This document shows, in pieces, positions 56,243-64,000 of a stretch of DNA of 64,000 bases. Made by a program: the position numbers and the translations under genes. The stretch comes from Pseudomonas pergaminensis (lineage in GTDB: Bacteria > Pseudomonadota > Gammaproteobacteria > Pseudomonadales > Pseudomonadaceae), in NCBI RefSeq assembly GCF_024112395.2, contig NZ_CP078013.2, positions 4,092,001-4,156,000 on the forward strand, written 5' to 3'. The notes under the pieces are model-generated. The model had not been told where the DNA came from, made no database searches, and saw only the letters and a program-made list of their open reading frames with translations. Position 1 is the stretch's first letter. Every line of letters starts with the position of its first letter.

Positions 56243-57127
56243 TTACAGTTCCTTGAAGCGGTGCCGCGGTATTCCCGGCACCGGCAACCGGATGCTGTAG
56301 ATATTGCCCGCCGCCGGATAGTCCGCGTGCTCCGCCGCCGACATGCCGAACTTGGCAGTGGTGATAAACAAGGTGCGCCTATCCGCCCCGCCAAAGCAGC
56401 AACTGGTGGGGCGTGGCACTGGCATTGGCAAGGTCTGGAGCAGGACGCCATTGGGGTCGTATTGGAGCAGGCAGCTGCCATTGAACTGGCAAACCCAGAG
56501 GTTGCCCTCGACATCCAGGGCCAGGCCGTCCGGGCGCCCCAGTTCAGCCGGGGTCTGGGCAAATACCGAGACTTGTTCCAGGTAGCTGCCATTTGCCGGG
56601 TAGCGGGCACGGTAGAGGGTCCGGGCTACCGAGTCGACGAAGAACAGCTCGCGCCCATCACGTGACCACACCAGGCCGTTGGGCAGGCTGATGTTGTCCA
56701 GTATCACCGAGGCGTTCAGGCCGGCGTCGTAGCGGTAGAACTTGCCCGTATTGCGGCTGTGCGCCTCATCCATCAAGCCGGTGATGAAACGGCCCTGGGG
56801 ATCGCAGGCACCATCGTTGAAGCGGTAGGACGACAGCGTGATGGCCAGCTTTGAGTGCTGGATGACCCGCAGGCGGGTGCGGTCGAGGATGGCAACTCCG
56901 GCATTCTGGGTAAAAATCAGATTGCCCTTTTCGGTCAATGCCAAGGCGCCAATACGCGAAGGCGACTCATACAACCGTGTCAGGTTGCCCTGTAGATCCA
57001 AGGCATTGATCTGGCCGCCACTGATGTCCACGAACAGCAGGCACTGGTGGGTTTCATCCCAGACCGGGCTCTCACCCAGGTCAGCCTGGCAGGGCGAAAA
57101 AAGACGAAGCTCTTCCTGAGCAGGCAT
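56243..57127 (-). CDS. SMP-30/gluconolactonase-like beta-propeller lactonase
   Basis: A 294-residue six-bladed propeller of the SMP-30 family, which hydrolyses sugar or other lactones. The metal-binding blocks are seen as LGESPVWDE (Glu), RFNDGACDPQGRF (Asn, Asp) and RPDGLALDVEGNLW (Asp). It starts 2 bp after the SDR gene ends, so the two are cotranscribed. The SDR would make a lactone or ketone that this enzyme opens. The ATG at 57127 replaces a longer frame that extends antisense-like into the SDR gene. Confidence 0.9.
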   Translation of the reverse strand: MPAQEELRLFSPCQADLGESPVWDETHQCLLFVDISGGQINALDLQGNLTRLYESPSRIGALALTEKGNLIFTQNAGVAILDRTRLRVIQHSKLAITLSSYRFNDGACDPQGRFITGLMDEAHSRNTGKFYRYDAGLNASVILDNISLPNGLVWSRDGRELFFVDSVARTLYRARYPANGSYLEQVSVFAQTPAELGRPDGLALDVEGNLWVCQFNGSCLLQYDPNGVLLQTLPMPVPRPTSCCFGGADRRTLFITTAKFGMSAAEHADYPAAGNIYSIRLPVPGIPRHRFKEL

Positions 57128-57129
57128 AG

Positions 57130-57975
57130 TCAACACTCCTTGATCTGGTCCCAACGCTGGGCGACTTGTTCGGCAGTGGCGGCCTTCACGCGAGCCAGAT
57201 CCACGGGATAGTCGACACCCGGGTTTTCCGCAAACCGAGTCGCCGTAAACTGGCCATTGCTGGCGCGCAGGACGTAACCGGAATCCTGGCATTGCTGCGA
57301 CGCCAGGAACACCACGCCAGGCGTCACCCATTCGGGCTTGAGGTTTTCCGGTTCGCCCGTCACGCCCCACATGCGGGTCTTGGCCACGGGTGATACCGCA
57401 TTGACCAGAATGCCCGACTCCGCACCTTCCATGCTCAACGCATTCATGATGCCCAGTTGCGCCATCTTGCCGGCGGCGTACGCCACCAGGCCGGGTTGCG
57501 CATAGTGCTGGTACATCGCACGGTCTGACGAGGTCAATATCACCCGGGCGGCAGTAGAGTGTTGGAGGTGTTTCCAGGCATGTTTGCATAACCAGATCGG
57601 CGTGTAGATATTGATATCCACCGCGCGACCTATGAATGTTGCATCAGCCTCATCAATGGGTTGATAACCGACCCAACCGGCGTTGTGAATCAAAATATCG
57701 AGTTGACCAAACGCCTCGATGGCCGTCGCCACCAACTGCTCGCAACCCTGTTCGGTGGACAGGTCACCGTGATGTCCGACCACGTTAAAACCCTGGTCTG
57801 CAAGGGTGCGAGCCGCTTCCATGGCAATCGAGCCATCGCCCCCCGCGCCCAACTTGTCCGCACCAATATCACTGATCACGACATTGGCGCCCAGCGTAGC
57901 CAGGGCTTGCGCGTAACTGAATCCCAACCCTCGGCCTGCGCCCGTTACAACGGCGGTCATTCCTGTAAAGTTCAT
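57130..57975 (-). CDS. Short-chain dehydrogenase/reductase
   Basis: A 281-residue SDR with TGAGRGLG for cofactor binding, NAGWVG, and the catalytic S and YAAGK. It is somewhat longer than classical SDRs, similar to the dehydrogenase domains of multifunctional beta-oxidation proteins. It is first in an operon with the SMP-30 lactonase. The promoter carries a LysR-type inverted repeat (58050-58070), and a LysR gene is divergent. Confidence 0.9.
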   Translation of the reverse strand: MNFTGMTAVVTGAGRGLGFSYAQALATLGANVVISDIGADKLGAGGDGSIAMEAARTLADQGFNVVGHHGDLSTEQGCEQLVATAIEAFGQLDILIHNAGWVGYQPIDEADATFIGRAVDINIYTPIWLCKHAWKHLQHSTAARVILTSSDRAMYQHYAQPGLVAYAAGKMAQLGIMNALSMEGAESGILVNAVSPVAKTRMWGVTGEPENLKPEWVTPGVVFLASQQCQDSGYVLRASNGQFTATRFAENPGVDYPVDLARVKAATAEQVAQRWDQIKEC

Positions 57976-58049
57976 TGGCTATTCCTCTTGAGTGCCACTT
58001 CACCTTAACAATGTATATCGGTGCTGTTTAATACTAACGGCGGCGCAAG

Positions 58050-58070
58050 TTGATACTTGGTTCATATCAA
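58050..58070. promoter_or_regulatory. LysR-type inverted repeat between SDR and lysR genes
   Basis: TTGATA (58050-58055) and TATCAA (58065-58070) form an exact inverted repeat with nine bases between. The left half is also within CAAGTTGATACTTG, a second small dyad. A further palindrome ACTGATCAGT lies at 58240-58249. Probably sites for the divergent LysR regulator. Confidence 0.5.
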
Positions 58071-58270
58071 GTTGATGTTTATTGCGCGCAAACCCGGAGT
58101 GAACGGCCCCTCCATGAACTTCACTGCGGGATTCTGGTCTGCTGGGTAGTTTTGCAAGTTTTGGATCCAAAGTTTAACTGGGCGATGTTTATTCCTTAGT
58201 CGAACGCTGGATTACCGGTACCATTGCTGCACCTAGTCCACTGATCAGTTCAAATGAAGGAACAGAAGAA

Positions 58271-59209
58271 ATGATCGAAACCCGCCTGCTACGCCAGTTC
58301 ATTGCCGTGGCTGAAGAGCTGCATTTCCACAAGGCTGCCATCCGCCTGCACATGGCCCAGCCCCCGCTGAGCCAGGCCATCAATCGCCTGGAAGACAAAC
58401 TGGGGTTCAGTCTGTTTACCCGTAATAAGCGCGGGGTCAAACTGACCCCGGCCGGCGGTGCGTTCCTGGAGGCCGCGTATAGCACCCTGAAGGCGTTGGA
58501 GCAGGGCATCGAACACGCACGTCAGGTGTCCGAGGGGATTGCCGGCAAACTCACGGTGACTGCGGTGTCGATCGCCTACTACGAGTCACTGCTCAGTACG
58601 CTGCGCCAGTTTCGCGAGACCTTTCCCAAGGTCCAGTTGGTCATCAAGGAGATGCCCTCCTCCAGCCAGGCCAAGGCCATTCTGTCGGGAGAGGCGGATA
58701 TTGCCTTCATGCGCAAGCTGCCAATTTCGGCGGAAAACGTCGAGTCCCGCCTGTTGCTGGATGAAGAGATCGTGATGGCGCTGCCCGCCCATCACCCTAA
58801 GGCAAAGGACGGCCAGATAGACTTGAGGGACTTCGCCGGCGAAGACTTCGTGTTCACCCCCGAAGCCCTGGGTACCGGCTATCACAGTCAGCTTATTGCA
58901 TTGTGTGAAGCCGCCGGTTTTTACCCCAAGGTGGTGCAAGAGGCCGCACAGATCCATACCCTGATCGGCCTGGTAGCCTGTGGCTTCGGGGTCGCCCTGG
59001 TACCCGAGTCGATTGCCAACTCAATCATGCGCGACAAGGTACTGTTTCGCCGGATCTACCCGGTGACCGCCTCCCCCAACCCGGCAATCGGCCTGTACAT
59101 GAGCTGGAACACCCACAACGAATCGCCGTTGATGGACAGCTTTATTTCCATGCTCGACTTCAACGCCGCCCCCGGGGTTGAGGGGGCACTGGCCGTACAG
59201 GTCGGTTAG
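58271..59209 (+). CDS. LysR family transcriptional regulator
   Basis: A 312-residue LysR protein. The HTH (about 3-62) includes HFHKAAIRLHMAQPPLSQAI and the linker helix KLGFSLFTRNKRGVKLTPAG; the effector domain follows (about 90-300). This HTH style is common in BenM/CatM-like aromatic-acid regulators. It diverges from the SDR and SMP-30 genes and ends overlapping the convergent asnB gene by four bases. Confidence 0.92.
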   Translation: MIETRLLRQFIAVAEELHFHKAAIRLHMAQPPLSQAINRLEDKLGFSLFTRNKRGVKLTPAGGAFLEAAYSTLKALEQGIEHARQVSEGIAGKLTVTAVSIAYYESLLSTLRQFRETFPKVQLVIKEMPSSSQAKAILSGEADIAFMRKLPISAENVESRLLLDEEIVMALPAHHPKAKDGQIDLRDFAGEDFVFTPEALGTGYHSQLIALCEAAGFYPKVVQEAAQIHTLIGLVACGFGVALVPESIANSIMRDKVLFRRIYPVTASPNPAIGLYMSWNTHNESPLMDSFISMLDFNAAPGVEGALAVQVG

Positions 59210-61041
59210 AGTGCCAGCCGATAATCCTTGAGCCATGCGGCAAGGGACAAAGCGGTTTCCAGGTTATTGCGCTTGAGCTGGGAGTTGAAGGCCCCCACAG
59301 GCTGTTCAAGCTCGCGACGCAATTGCGTGCGATCAATGATCTGGAAAACCGCGTTGTCGGCTTGTTGCAACAGCGCACGGGTTTGCGCGCGCAGGAACTG
59401 TTCATACGCCAGGTTGGCAGACGTCGGGTAGGGACTCTTTTTGCGCTGCATGACAGCGTCAGGTACCAGGTCGGCACAGGCCTGCTTGAGCAACCACTTT
59501 TCCACGCCCTCCTTGCCCTTGATGCTCCAGGGTACGTTGTAGACGTACTGCACCAGTTCATGGTCGGTGAACGGCACACGCACTTCGAGACTGGCGTACA
59601 TGCTCAAGCGGTCCTTGCGATCCAGCAGGATCGGCAGCCAGCGATGCAGGTGCATGTGGCAGACTTCGCGCATCTTGCGCTCCTCAAGGCTGTCGCCCGG
59701 CAGATGTTCGACGCTGTCCACCGCCTGGCCATAACTGCTGCGTTGGTATTCGGCGAAATCACACAGTTTGTTGAAGTCCGCGTTGATCATCTCGGCCTGC
59801 AGCAGCTGCATGCGCGACAGCCATGGAAAGCGCTGGGCTTCCAGGGCCTGGGGGTCGCGGAACCAAGCGTAGCCACCAAACACCTCATCCGCTGCTTCGC
59901 CGGAAATGGCCACGGTGGAGTGCTCGCGGATGGCCTTGAACAGCAAGTGCAGTGAGGTGTCCACATCGCCGAAGGTCTGGGCGGAGTCGTTGGCCCTGAA
60001 TACCGACTGCCGCGCCACCTCGCTCACCAGTTCCTGGTTGTCGATCAGGATGGTCTGGTGATGGCTGCCGATCGCTTCGGCCGCCGCCAGCGCAAAGGGT
60101 TGGTCGCGGTCAGGGCGAAAAGTGTCGGCACGGAACTGTTCGGCCTGGCCGACAAAGTCCACCGAAAACGAGTTGACCACACCGCCTTGTTCGGCTTGCA
60201 GTTTTTTCTGCGCCATGGCGGTGAGGACGGTCGAGTCCAGGCCGCCGGAGAGCAAGGTACAGACCGGCACGTCGGCATACAGCTGTTCGCCCAGGGCCTT
60301 TTCCAGCAAGGCGCGGGTTTTCTCGACGGTTTGTGCGTCGGTGTCGGTGTGCTCATGACGTTCGACAGCCCAATAACGCTGCACCTTCGGTGCGCGCCCC
60401 GCCAGCAATTGCAGGCTGTGGCCCGGAGGCAGTTCGCGAATGCCCTTGAAGGCCGTTTGCGCGGTAGCCTTGGACAGGGACAACGCGTCCACAAGGCCGA
60501 CAACGTCCAGCGCTCGCTGGAACTGCGGATGGGCGAGAATGGCCTTGGGCTCCGAGGCGAACAGCAGGCCAGCGTCCAGCGCCGCATAAAACAGCGGCTT
60601 GACGCCCAGACGGTCGCGCAGCAGCAGGAAACGCCCCTGGCGCTCATCGAAAATAGCCATCGCAAACATCCCGGTGAGGTGGTCGACGCATTGCTCACCC
60701 CACTCCAGATAGGCGTGCAACACCACTTCCGTATCGCTGCGAGTCGTGAACTGGTGCCCGGCCTTGCTCAAACGTTCACGCAGTTGGACATAGTTGTAGA
60801 CCTCGCCGGTGTACACCATCGCCACCGTCGCCCCGCCCGCAGTGGTGAATGTCATCGGCTGCACGCCGCCGCTCAAGTCAATGATTGCCAGCCGCCGGTG
60901 CCCCAGTAGCGCGTGCTGCCCCTGCCAGATCCCTTCGGCGTCCGGGCCACGTCGCGTGAGGCTGGCGGTCATTTCGGCAACCAGTGGACGTTGATCTTTG
61001 AGGTCTCGCGCAAAGTCGACCCAGCCTGTAATTCCACACAT
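59206..61041 (-). CDS. asnB: Asparagine synthase-type glutamine amidotransferase
   Basis: A 611-residue protein with an N-terminal class II glutaminase whose catalytic Cys2 begins the mature protein (MCGITGW), glutamine-binding RRGPDAEG, and a C-terminal ATP-pyrophosphatase domain (LLSGGLDST). It makes carboxamides from free or carrier-bound carboxylates. Dedicated asparagine synthetases and biosynthetic AsnB homologues share this architecture; the latter, as in oxytetracycline and glutarimide polyketide pathways, act on carrier-bound acids. Here it is cotranscribed with an amidase, a short AMP-ligase and a carrier protein, which favours a specialised role. Confidence 0.92.
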   Translation of the reverse strand: MCGITGWVDFARDLKDQRPLVAEMTASLTRRGPDAEGIWQGQHALLGHRRLAIIDLSGGVQPMTFTTAGGATVAMVYTGEVYNYVQLRERLSKAGHQFTTRSDTEVVLHAYLEWGEQCVDHLTGMFAMAIFDERQGRFLLLRDRLGVKPLFYAALDAGLLFASEPKAILAHPQFQRALDVVGLVDALSLSKATAQTAFKGIRELPPGHSLQLLAGRAPKVQRYWAVERHEHTDTDAQTVEKTRALLEKALGEQLYADVPVCTLLSGGLDSTVLTAMAQKKLQAEQGGVVNSFSVDFVGQAEQFRADTFRPDRDQPFALAAAEAIGSHHQTILIDNQELVSEVARQSVFRANDSAQTFGDVDTSLHLLFKAIREHSTVAISGEAADEVFGGYAWFRDPQALEAQRFPWLSRMQLLQAEMINADFNKLCDFAEYQRSSYGQAVDSVEHLPGDSLEERKMREVCHMHLHRWLPILLDRKDRLSMYASLEVRVPFTDHELVQYVYNVPWSIKGKEGVEKWLLKQACADLVPDAVMQRKKSPYPTSANLAYEQFLRAQTRALLQQADNAVFQIIDRTQLRRELEQPVGAFNSQLKRNNLETALSLAAWLKDYRLAL

Positions 61042-61053
61042 ATCAAAGGATCC

Positions 61054-62436
61054 TTATTGGTCGAGTGCAGCCGCCGGCAATGGGCCACGCAGCGTTTCAA
61101 GTCGTTTAGCCAAGTCGATCAATTGCAGCTCGCTGTCGCGGCGCCCCATGATCTGCAGGGCCAGGGGGGCCTTGCCGTCAGCACTGAGCATGATCGGCAA
61201 AGTGATTGCCGGCAGGCCACTGAAGCTGGCTAAGGGTGTAAAGCCGATTTTGCGTGAGTAATCCGGGTCGGCAGGCGACGGAATGGTCGAATCGCCCGGC
61301 AGCGGACGGCGCACATCGAATGGCCGGCAAGGGTCGATGGGAAACACCACCACGTCCACGCCTGCAGCGTCAAAACAACCGTCAATGGAGGCACGCACCG
61401 CCTGCATGCGCGCAGTTATCTGCTGATACTCGGCGTCGCTCACCCCGGCACCTACCTCCAGCGCGGCCTGGGTCGACCAGTGCAAATCGGCATCGAAAAT
61501 TTCACGCCATACCTGGGAAGCCAGCCACGCGTCCCGGGCACATAACTGCCACGCCGAACCACGGCAGTCCCACAGTTCGGGCAACTGCATGGGCACTTGA
61601 GGCATACCCAGGTCTGCCAGGAGGCTTTTTGCCTGGTCCATCATCGCCAGCATCGGTGCCGTGGTGACACCGTCGTCAATGTGGCTCAACACGCCAATCC
61701 GGTAGGTGCCGGCCAGCGGCTTTTGCACGCCCAGGTGTCGCTCAAGCCCCAGCCTGGGCATCAGGAAGTCCAGGTCATCGGCGGTACGCGTGACCCAGCC
61801 GAGGGCGTCCATGGAGGGTGACAACGGGAACACACCGTCCAGATTGGAGGCCTTGTGAGTCATGCGCAGCCCCACCATGCCGCAATGGGCTGCAGGCCAA
61901 CGCACGGAGCCGAGCACATCGGTGCCCAGGGCGATGTCACACAGGTGTGCGGCCACGGCAACCGCCGAACCGGTGCTGGAGCCGGAGGGGTCTATGCTCG
62001 GATACAACGGATTGCGCGCCCCGCAGCCGAAACCGATATTGAGTTCGGTGGTGGCGACCTTGTACAGGATGCGCACCTCGGGATGTACCGCCCACAAGGC
62101 GCTGGCGGACACATCGGGATAGTGCCGGTAACTGCGTAACCCCAGACGCGTGGGCATGCCCGCCACGTCGACGGTGTCTTTGACCCCCATGCGGAACGTG
62201 GCTGTGTCGTCGGTCACACTCGAGACCAGGCAACGGTATTGGCTGTCCGCCGAGCCTGCCCAGTGGTTGTACTGCCCGGCCCATTGATGCCGCAGTTGCG
62301 GCTGTTCCAGCAGCAAACTGTAGCGCTGGCGCAACGGTAACCTGAGAAATTCCGGCACCGCCATGGCCTGTTCACGTTGGCTCGCGTGGCCGGACAGGTA
62401 GGCAGTAATGCTCTGCTCTGCAGTACGGATGCTCAT
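61054..62436 (-). CDS. Amidase signature family enzyme
   Basis: A 460-residue amidase with the Ser-cisSer-Lys triad: K86 (VKDTVD), S153 in PSGSSTGSA, and the nucleophile S177 in GTDVLGSVRWPA. The usual nucleophile block DTGGSIR here reads DVLGSVR; the serine is kept. It follows asnB in the opposite role: one builds an amide and the other could hydrolyse or transfer one. The ATG at 62436 (MSIRTAEQS) is 12 bp before asnB in transcription order and excludes an 11-residue extension. Confidence 0.9.
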   Translation of the reverse strand: MSIRTAEQSITAYLSGHASQREQAMAVPEFLRLPLRQRYSLLLEQPQLRHQWAGQYNHWAGSADSQYRCLVSSVTDDTATFRMGVKDTVDVAGMPTRLGLRSYRHYPDVSASALWAVHPEVRILYKVATTELNIGFGCGARNPLYPSIDPSGSSTGSAVAVAAHLCDIALGTDVLGSVRWPAAHCGMVGLRMTHKASNLDGVFPLSPSMDALGWVTRTADDLDFLMPRLGLERHLGVQKPLAGTYRIGVLSHIDDGVTTAPMLAMMDQAKSLLADLGMPQVPMQLPELWDCRGSAWQLCARDAWLASQVWREIFDADLHWSTQAALEVGAGVSDAEYQQITARMQAVRASIDGCFDAAGVDVVVFPIDPCRPFDVRRPLPGDSTIPSPADPDYSRKIGFTPLASFSGLPAITLPIMLSADGKAPLALQIMGRRDSELQLIDLAKRLETLRGPLPAAALDQ

Positions 62437-62441
62437 GACTC

Positions 62442-63407
62442 TCAACTCCCTGTTTGCTGGATAGCCCAAGCCTGCGGCTTGCCGCTGGCCGACAAGGGCA
62501 ACTGCTCGACGCGTCGAATCTGCACCGGCTTGGGAAAATGAACGCCCAGGCGCTCGATGGCCTGGGCAAGGCTCGCCTCCGTGAGTGTGGGCGAGCTGAA
62601 AACCACTTCGTAGGCCTCACCGCGCAACTCATCGCGCAGGGGCATGCACGCCAGGTGCTGGCACTGGGTCACGGCACTGATTTCAGCGCGCAGGACACCC
62701 AGGTCCTGGCGCACACCATTGATTTTTATCAGCTGGCTGGCACGCCCCAACCACTGGAATTGCCCATGCCCAACCGCCAGGATCCAGTCGTCGCTCTGGT
62801 GCGTCAGTGCCGACACTTGTCCCTCAGCGGCCCTTGCGATTCGCGGGCTGTGCACGTTGAGTCGCGACTCCACCCCCACCGGGCTGAGCAGCGAGACATC
62901 CTCGAATACCGTCCAGGCCGTGGCTGCCTCGCCAATGGGACGATGTGCAATGGCACCGGTCTCGGTCGAGCCGAGCAGTTCGATAAACGTCGCGCCCTGG
63001 CCGGCATAACGATCAACGATCGCGTACGCCTTGGAAGGCAGCGCCGAAGCGCTATGCAGTACCAGTACGGGCACCTGCGGCACCAGGCGTTTGAGCAGCG
63101 ATGCGAGCAATGTCCAGGTGCTGGCGATACACAGGATCACTGTCGGCCCCCTGACCTGCAGGTCCGGCAGCAGGAGTCCTTCCAGGGAGCAGGATTGCAA
63201 TCGGGCCCGGGTCACATCGGCACCGACCTGCCCCAGAATCATGCCGTAGATGTGTTCGGTAGGGGCGAACGACAGGATATCCGTGACACCCGCGGCCCAC
63301 GTACCGAGGATCATCCGTGCTTCCTGCTCCATCTGCCGCCGGGTGCGGGCCCACTGGCGCGGCGCGCTGGTAGACCCGGAGGTACGGAAGACATGCTCCG
63401 CGCTCAT
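62442..63407 (-). CDS. Short AMP-dependent ligase (adenylation) lacking the usual N-terminal region
   Basis: A 321-residue ANL-family protein. The core motif A3 reads RTSGSTSAPRQW at residues 8-19, very near the N-terminus; A5 is LLGSTETG, A8 lies in LGRASQLIKINGVRQDL, and the A10 lysine is in LPLSASGKPQAW. The 150 or so residues that usually precede A3 are missing, so this is a minimal adenylation unit. Its neighbours suggest that it loads an acid onto the adjacent carrier protein. The substrate cannot be read. Confidence 0.82.
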   Translation of the reverse strand: MSAEHVFRTSGSTSAPRQWARTRRQMEQEARMILGTWAAGVTDILSFAPTEHIYGMILGQVGADVTRARLQSCSLEGLLLPDLQVRGPTVILCIASTWTLLASLLKRLVPQVPVLVLHSASALPSKAYAIVDRYAGQGATFIELLGSTETGAIAHRPIGEAATAWTVFEDVSLLSPVGVESRLNVHSPRIARAAEGQVSALTHQSDDWILAVGHGQFQWLGRASQLIKINGVRQDLGVLRAEISAVTQCQHLACMPLRDELRGEAYEVVFSSPTLTEASLAQAIERLGVHFPKPVQIRRVEQLPLSASGKPQAWAIQQTGS

Positions 63408-63410
63408 CGC

Positions 63411-63695
63411 CTACACCGCCTGCAAGGTGGCAGTGTCTTCCAGGCGCTCCTTGACGAACTGCTCCATTTTTTCCAAGGTCTCGAACCAGTAGCGAACGTC
63501 GTCGCCGACATAGTCCACCTCGATACCAAACCGCTCCTCGATGGTGGTCACCACTTCAACCGCCATCAGGCTGTCGAAACGCTCGCCGATAAAGTCGCGA
63601 AAACTCTCGTCCGCGCCAATGCTGCGAACTTCAGGCCCCAGTAGTGTTTCCAGGGCGGTGCGGATATCGTCTTTTACAGTGCTGACGTTAGTCAT
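63411..63695 (-). CDS. Acyl carrier protein
   Basis: A 94-residue acidic, helical carrier protein. The phosphopantetheine-attachment serine is S42 in ERFDSLMAVEV; the helix-2 start DSL is diagnostic. A Ppant transferase is needed from elsewhere. It sits between the short ligase (which could charge it) and a partial unknown gene, in a five-gene operon with asnB. It is not fatty-acid AcpP: the flanking fab genes are absent, and the sequence differs (for example RYWFETLEKMEQFV). Confidence 0.93.
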   Translation of the reverse strand: MTNVSTVKDDIRTALETLLGPEVRSIGADESFRDFIGERFDSLMAVEVVTTIEERFGIEVDYVGDDVRYWFETLEKMEQFVKERLEDTATLQAV

Positions 63696-63699
63696 GTTA

Positions 63700-64000
63700 T
63701 TAACCCTTGGTGGCAGCGTTAGTCAGTGTTTCACCCGTGGCGTAAAAAACACTTTCAGGAAACACATCCTCGTACTGCAGATAAAAGAATGAATCGGCAA
63801 ACTGCGTGGTAAAGAAGTTGAACAGTTGCGTGGCAAAATCCTTGCGGAAAAACTGATCACGGCTGGCGGCTATCGAGGCGCGAATAAAGAACACACGACT
63901 ACGCTTTGTTTCACCATGGTTGATCGCCATGGGTAGGCCGGCACTGAATACACTGTCTTCATCCAGCGCACTAAAAATCACCATGCAGTGCCCCGGATCC
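63700..64000 (-). CDS. Partial gene of unknown function, C-terminal part at right window edge
   Basis: An open frame that runs off the right edge; about 100 residues are seen, ending YATGETLTNAATKG. There is no clear start within the window (an internal ATG at 63984 is not necessarily the start, because coding sequence continues upstream). The segment FFTTQFADSFFYLQYEDVF is aromatic-rich. Four bases separate it from the carrier protein gene, so it is the upstream member of the operon. No family recognised from this part. Confidence 0.5.
   Translation of the reverse strand, partial: DPGHCMVIFSALDEDSVFSAGLPMAINHGETKRSRVFFIRASIAASRDQFFRKDFATQLFNFFTTQFADSFFYLQYEDVFPESVFYATGETLTNAATKG

Noticed and set aside
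59955..60909. Plus-strand frame of 283 codons across asnB
   Set aside because: It is antisense to a certain amidotransferase gene and has no known domain.

Overview
This window looks like an accessory-metabolism stretch of a Pseudomonas chromosome, most likely of the P. fluorescens group. The reasons are the high GC content, the near-identity (from memory) of several products to known Pseudomonas proteins (XenA, Gcd, DauBAR, XylFGH, a GbdR/CdhR-type regulator), and many REPIN-like inverted repeats with the core GCGGGCTTGC, usually lying at the 3' ends of genes. I saw no rRNA, tRNA, CRISPR array, insertion sequence or prophage. All database-type identifications come from recalled family knowledge, not from a search.

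Layout, left to right. 1-3.0 kb: sugar-acid catabolism (a cut MFS transporter, an IlvD/EDD sugar-acid dehydratase of the L-arabinonate type, and a FadR-type GntR repressor, with two operator-like sites in the divergent promoter). 3.2-11.4 kb: a TonB-dependent siderophore receptor with a Fur-box-like site, a SRAP/YedK protein, xenA with a divergent ArsR-type regulator, a membrane diguanylate cyclase, an unknown HTH-like protein and a bestrophin-like channel. 11.5-17.6 kb: a dCache chemoreceptor, then gcd (periplasmic glucose oxidation) and oprB (sugar porin). 17.6-24.4 kb: a sugar-alcohol cluster (RpiB-like isomerase, ABC ATPase and permease, SDR dehydrogenase, DhaK, DhaL, SorC repressor) that fits tetritol catabolism through a tetrulose phosphate to erythrose-4-phosphate. 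24.4-31 kb: xylR, xylA and xylFGH for D-xylose.

31-33.6 kb: a large, lower-GC toxin-like protein with a possible ADP-ribosyltransferase-like C-terminus. 34-36.9 kb: mmsA with a divergent LysR regulator and a small lipoprotein. 37-40.6 kb: the D-arginine module dauB-dauA-dauR plus its binding protein, with a shared palindromic operator. 40.9-46.8 kb: an acyl-CoA synthetase and a three-subunit molybdenum dehydrogenase (2Fe-2S, Tat-exported Moco subunit, triheme cytochrome c). 46.8-49.2 kb: an amino-acid permease translationally coupled to a GlxA-type AraC regulator.

49.5-55.2 kb: a GNAT protein, a broken serine-hydrolase gene, and a betaine-type module (binding protein divergent from an N-demethylase-like FMN/FAD enzyme, plus a TetR regulator) joined by matching TGTACA-type operators. 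Between its enzyme and regulator lies a striking tandem array of five 156-bp REPIN units. 55.3-59.2 kb: small proteins, NIPSNAP, SMP-30 lactonase-like, SDR and LysR. 59.2-64 kb: a tight minus-strand operon (AsnB amidotransferase, amidase, short AMP-ligase, acyl carrier protein, and a gene cut by the right edge) that looks like the end of a natural-product or acyl-modification cluster. It is the best candidate here for an undescribed system.
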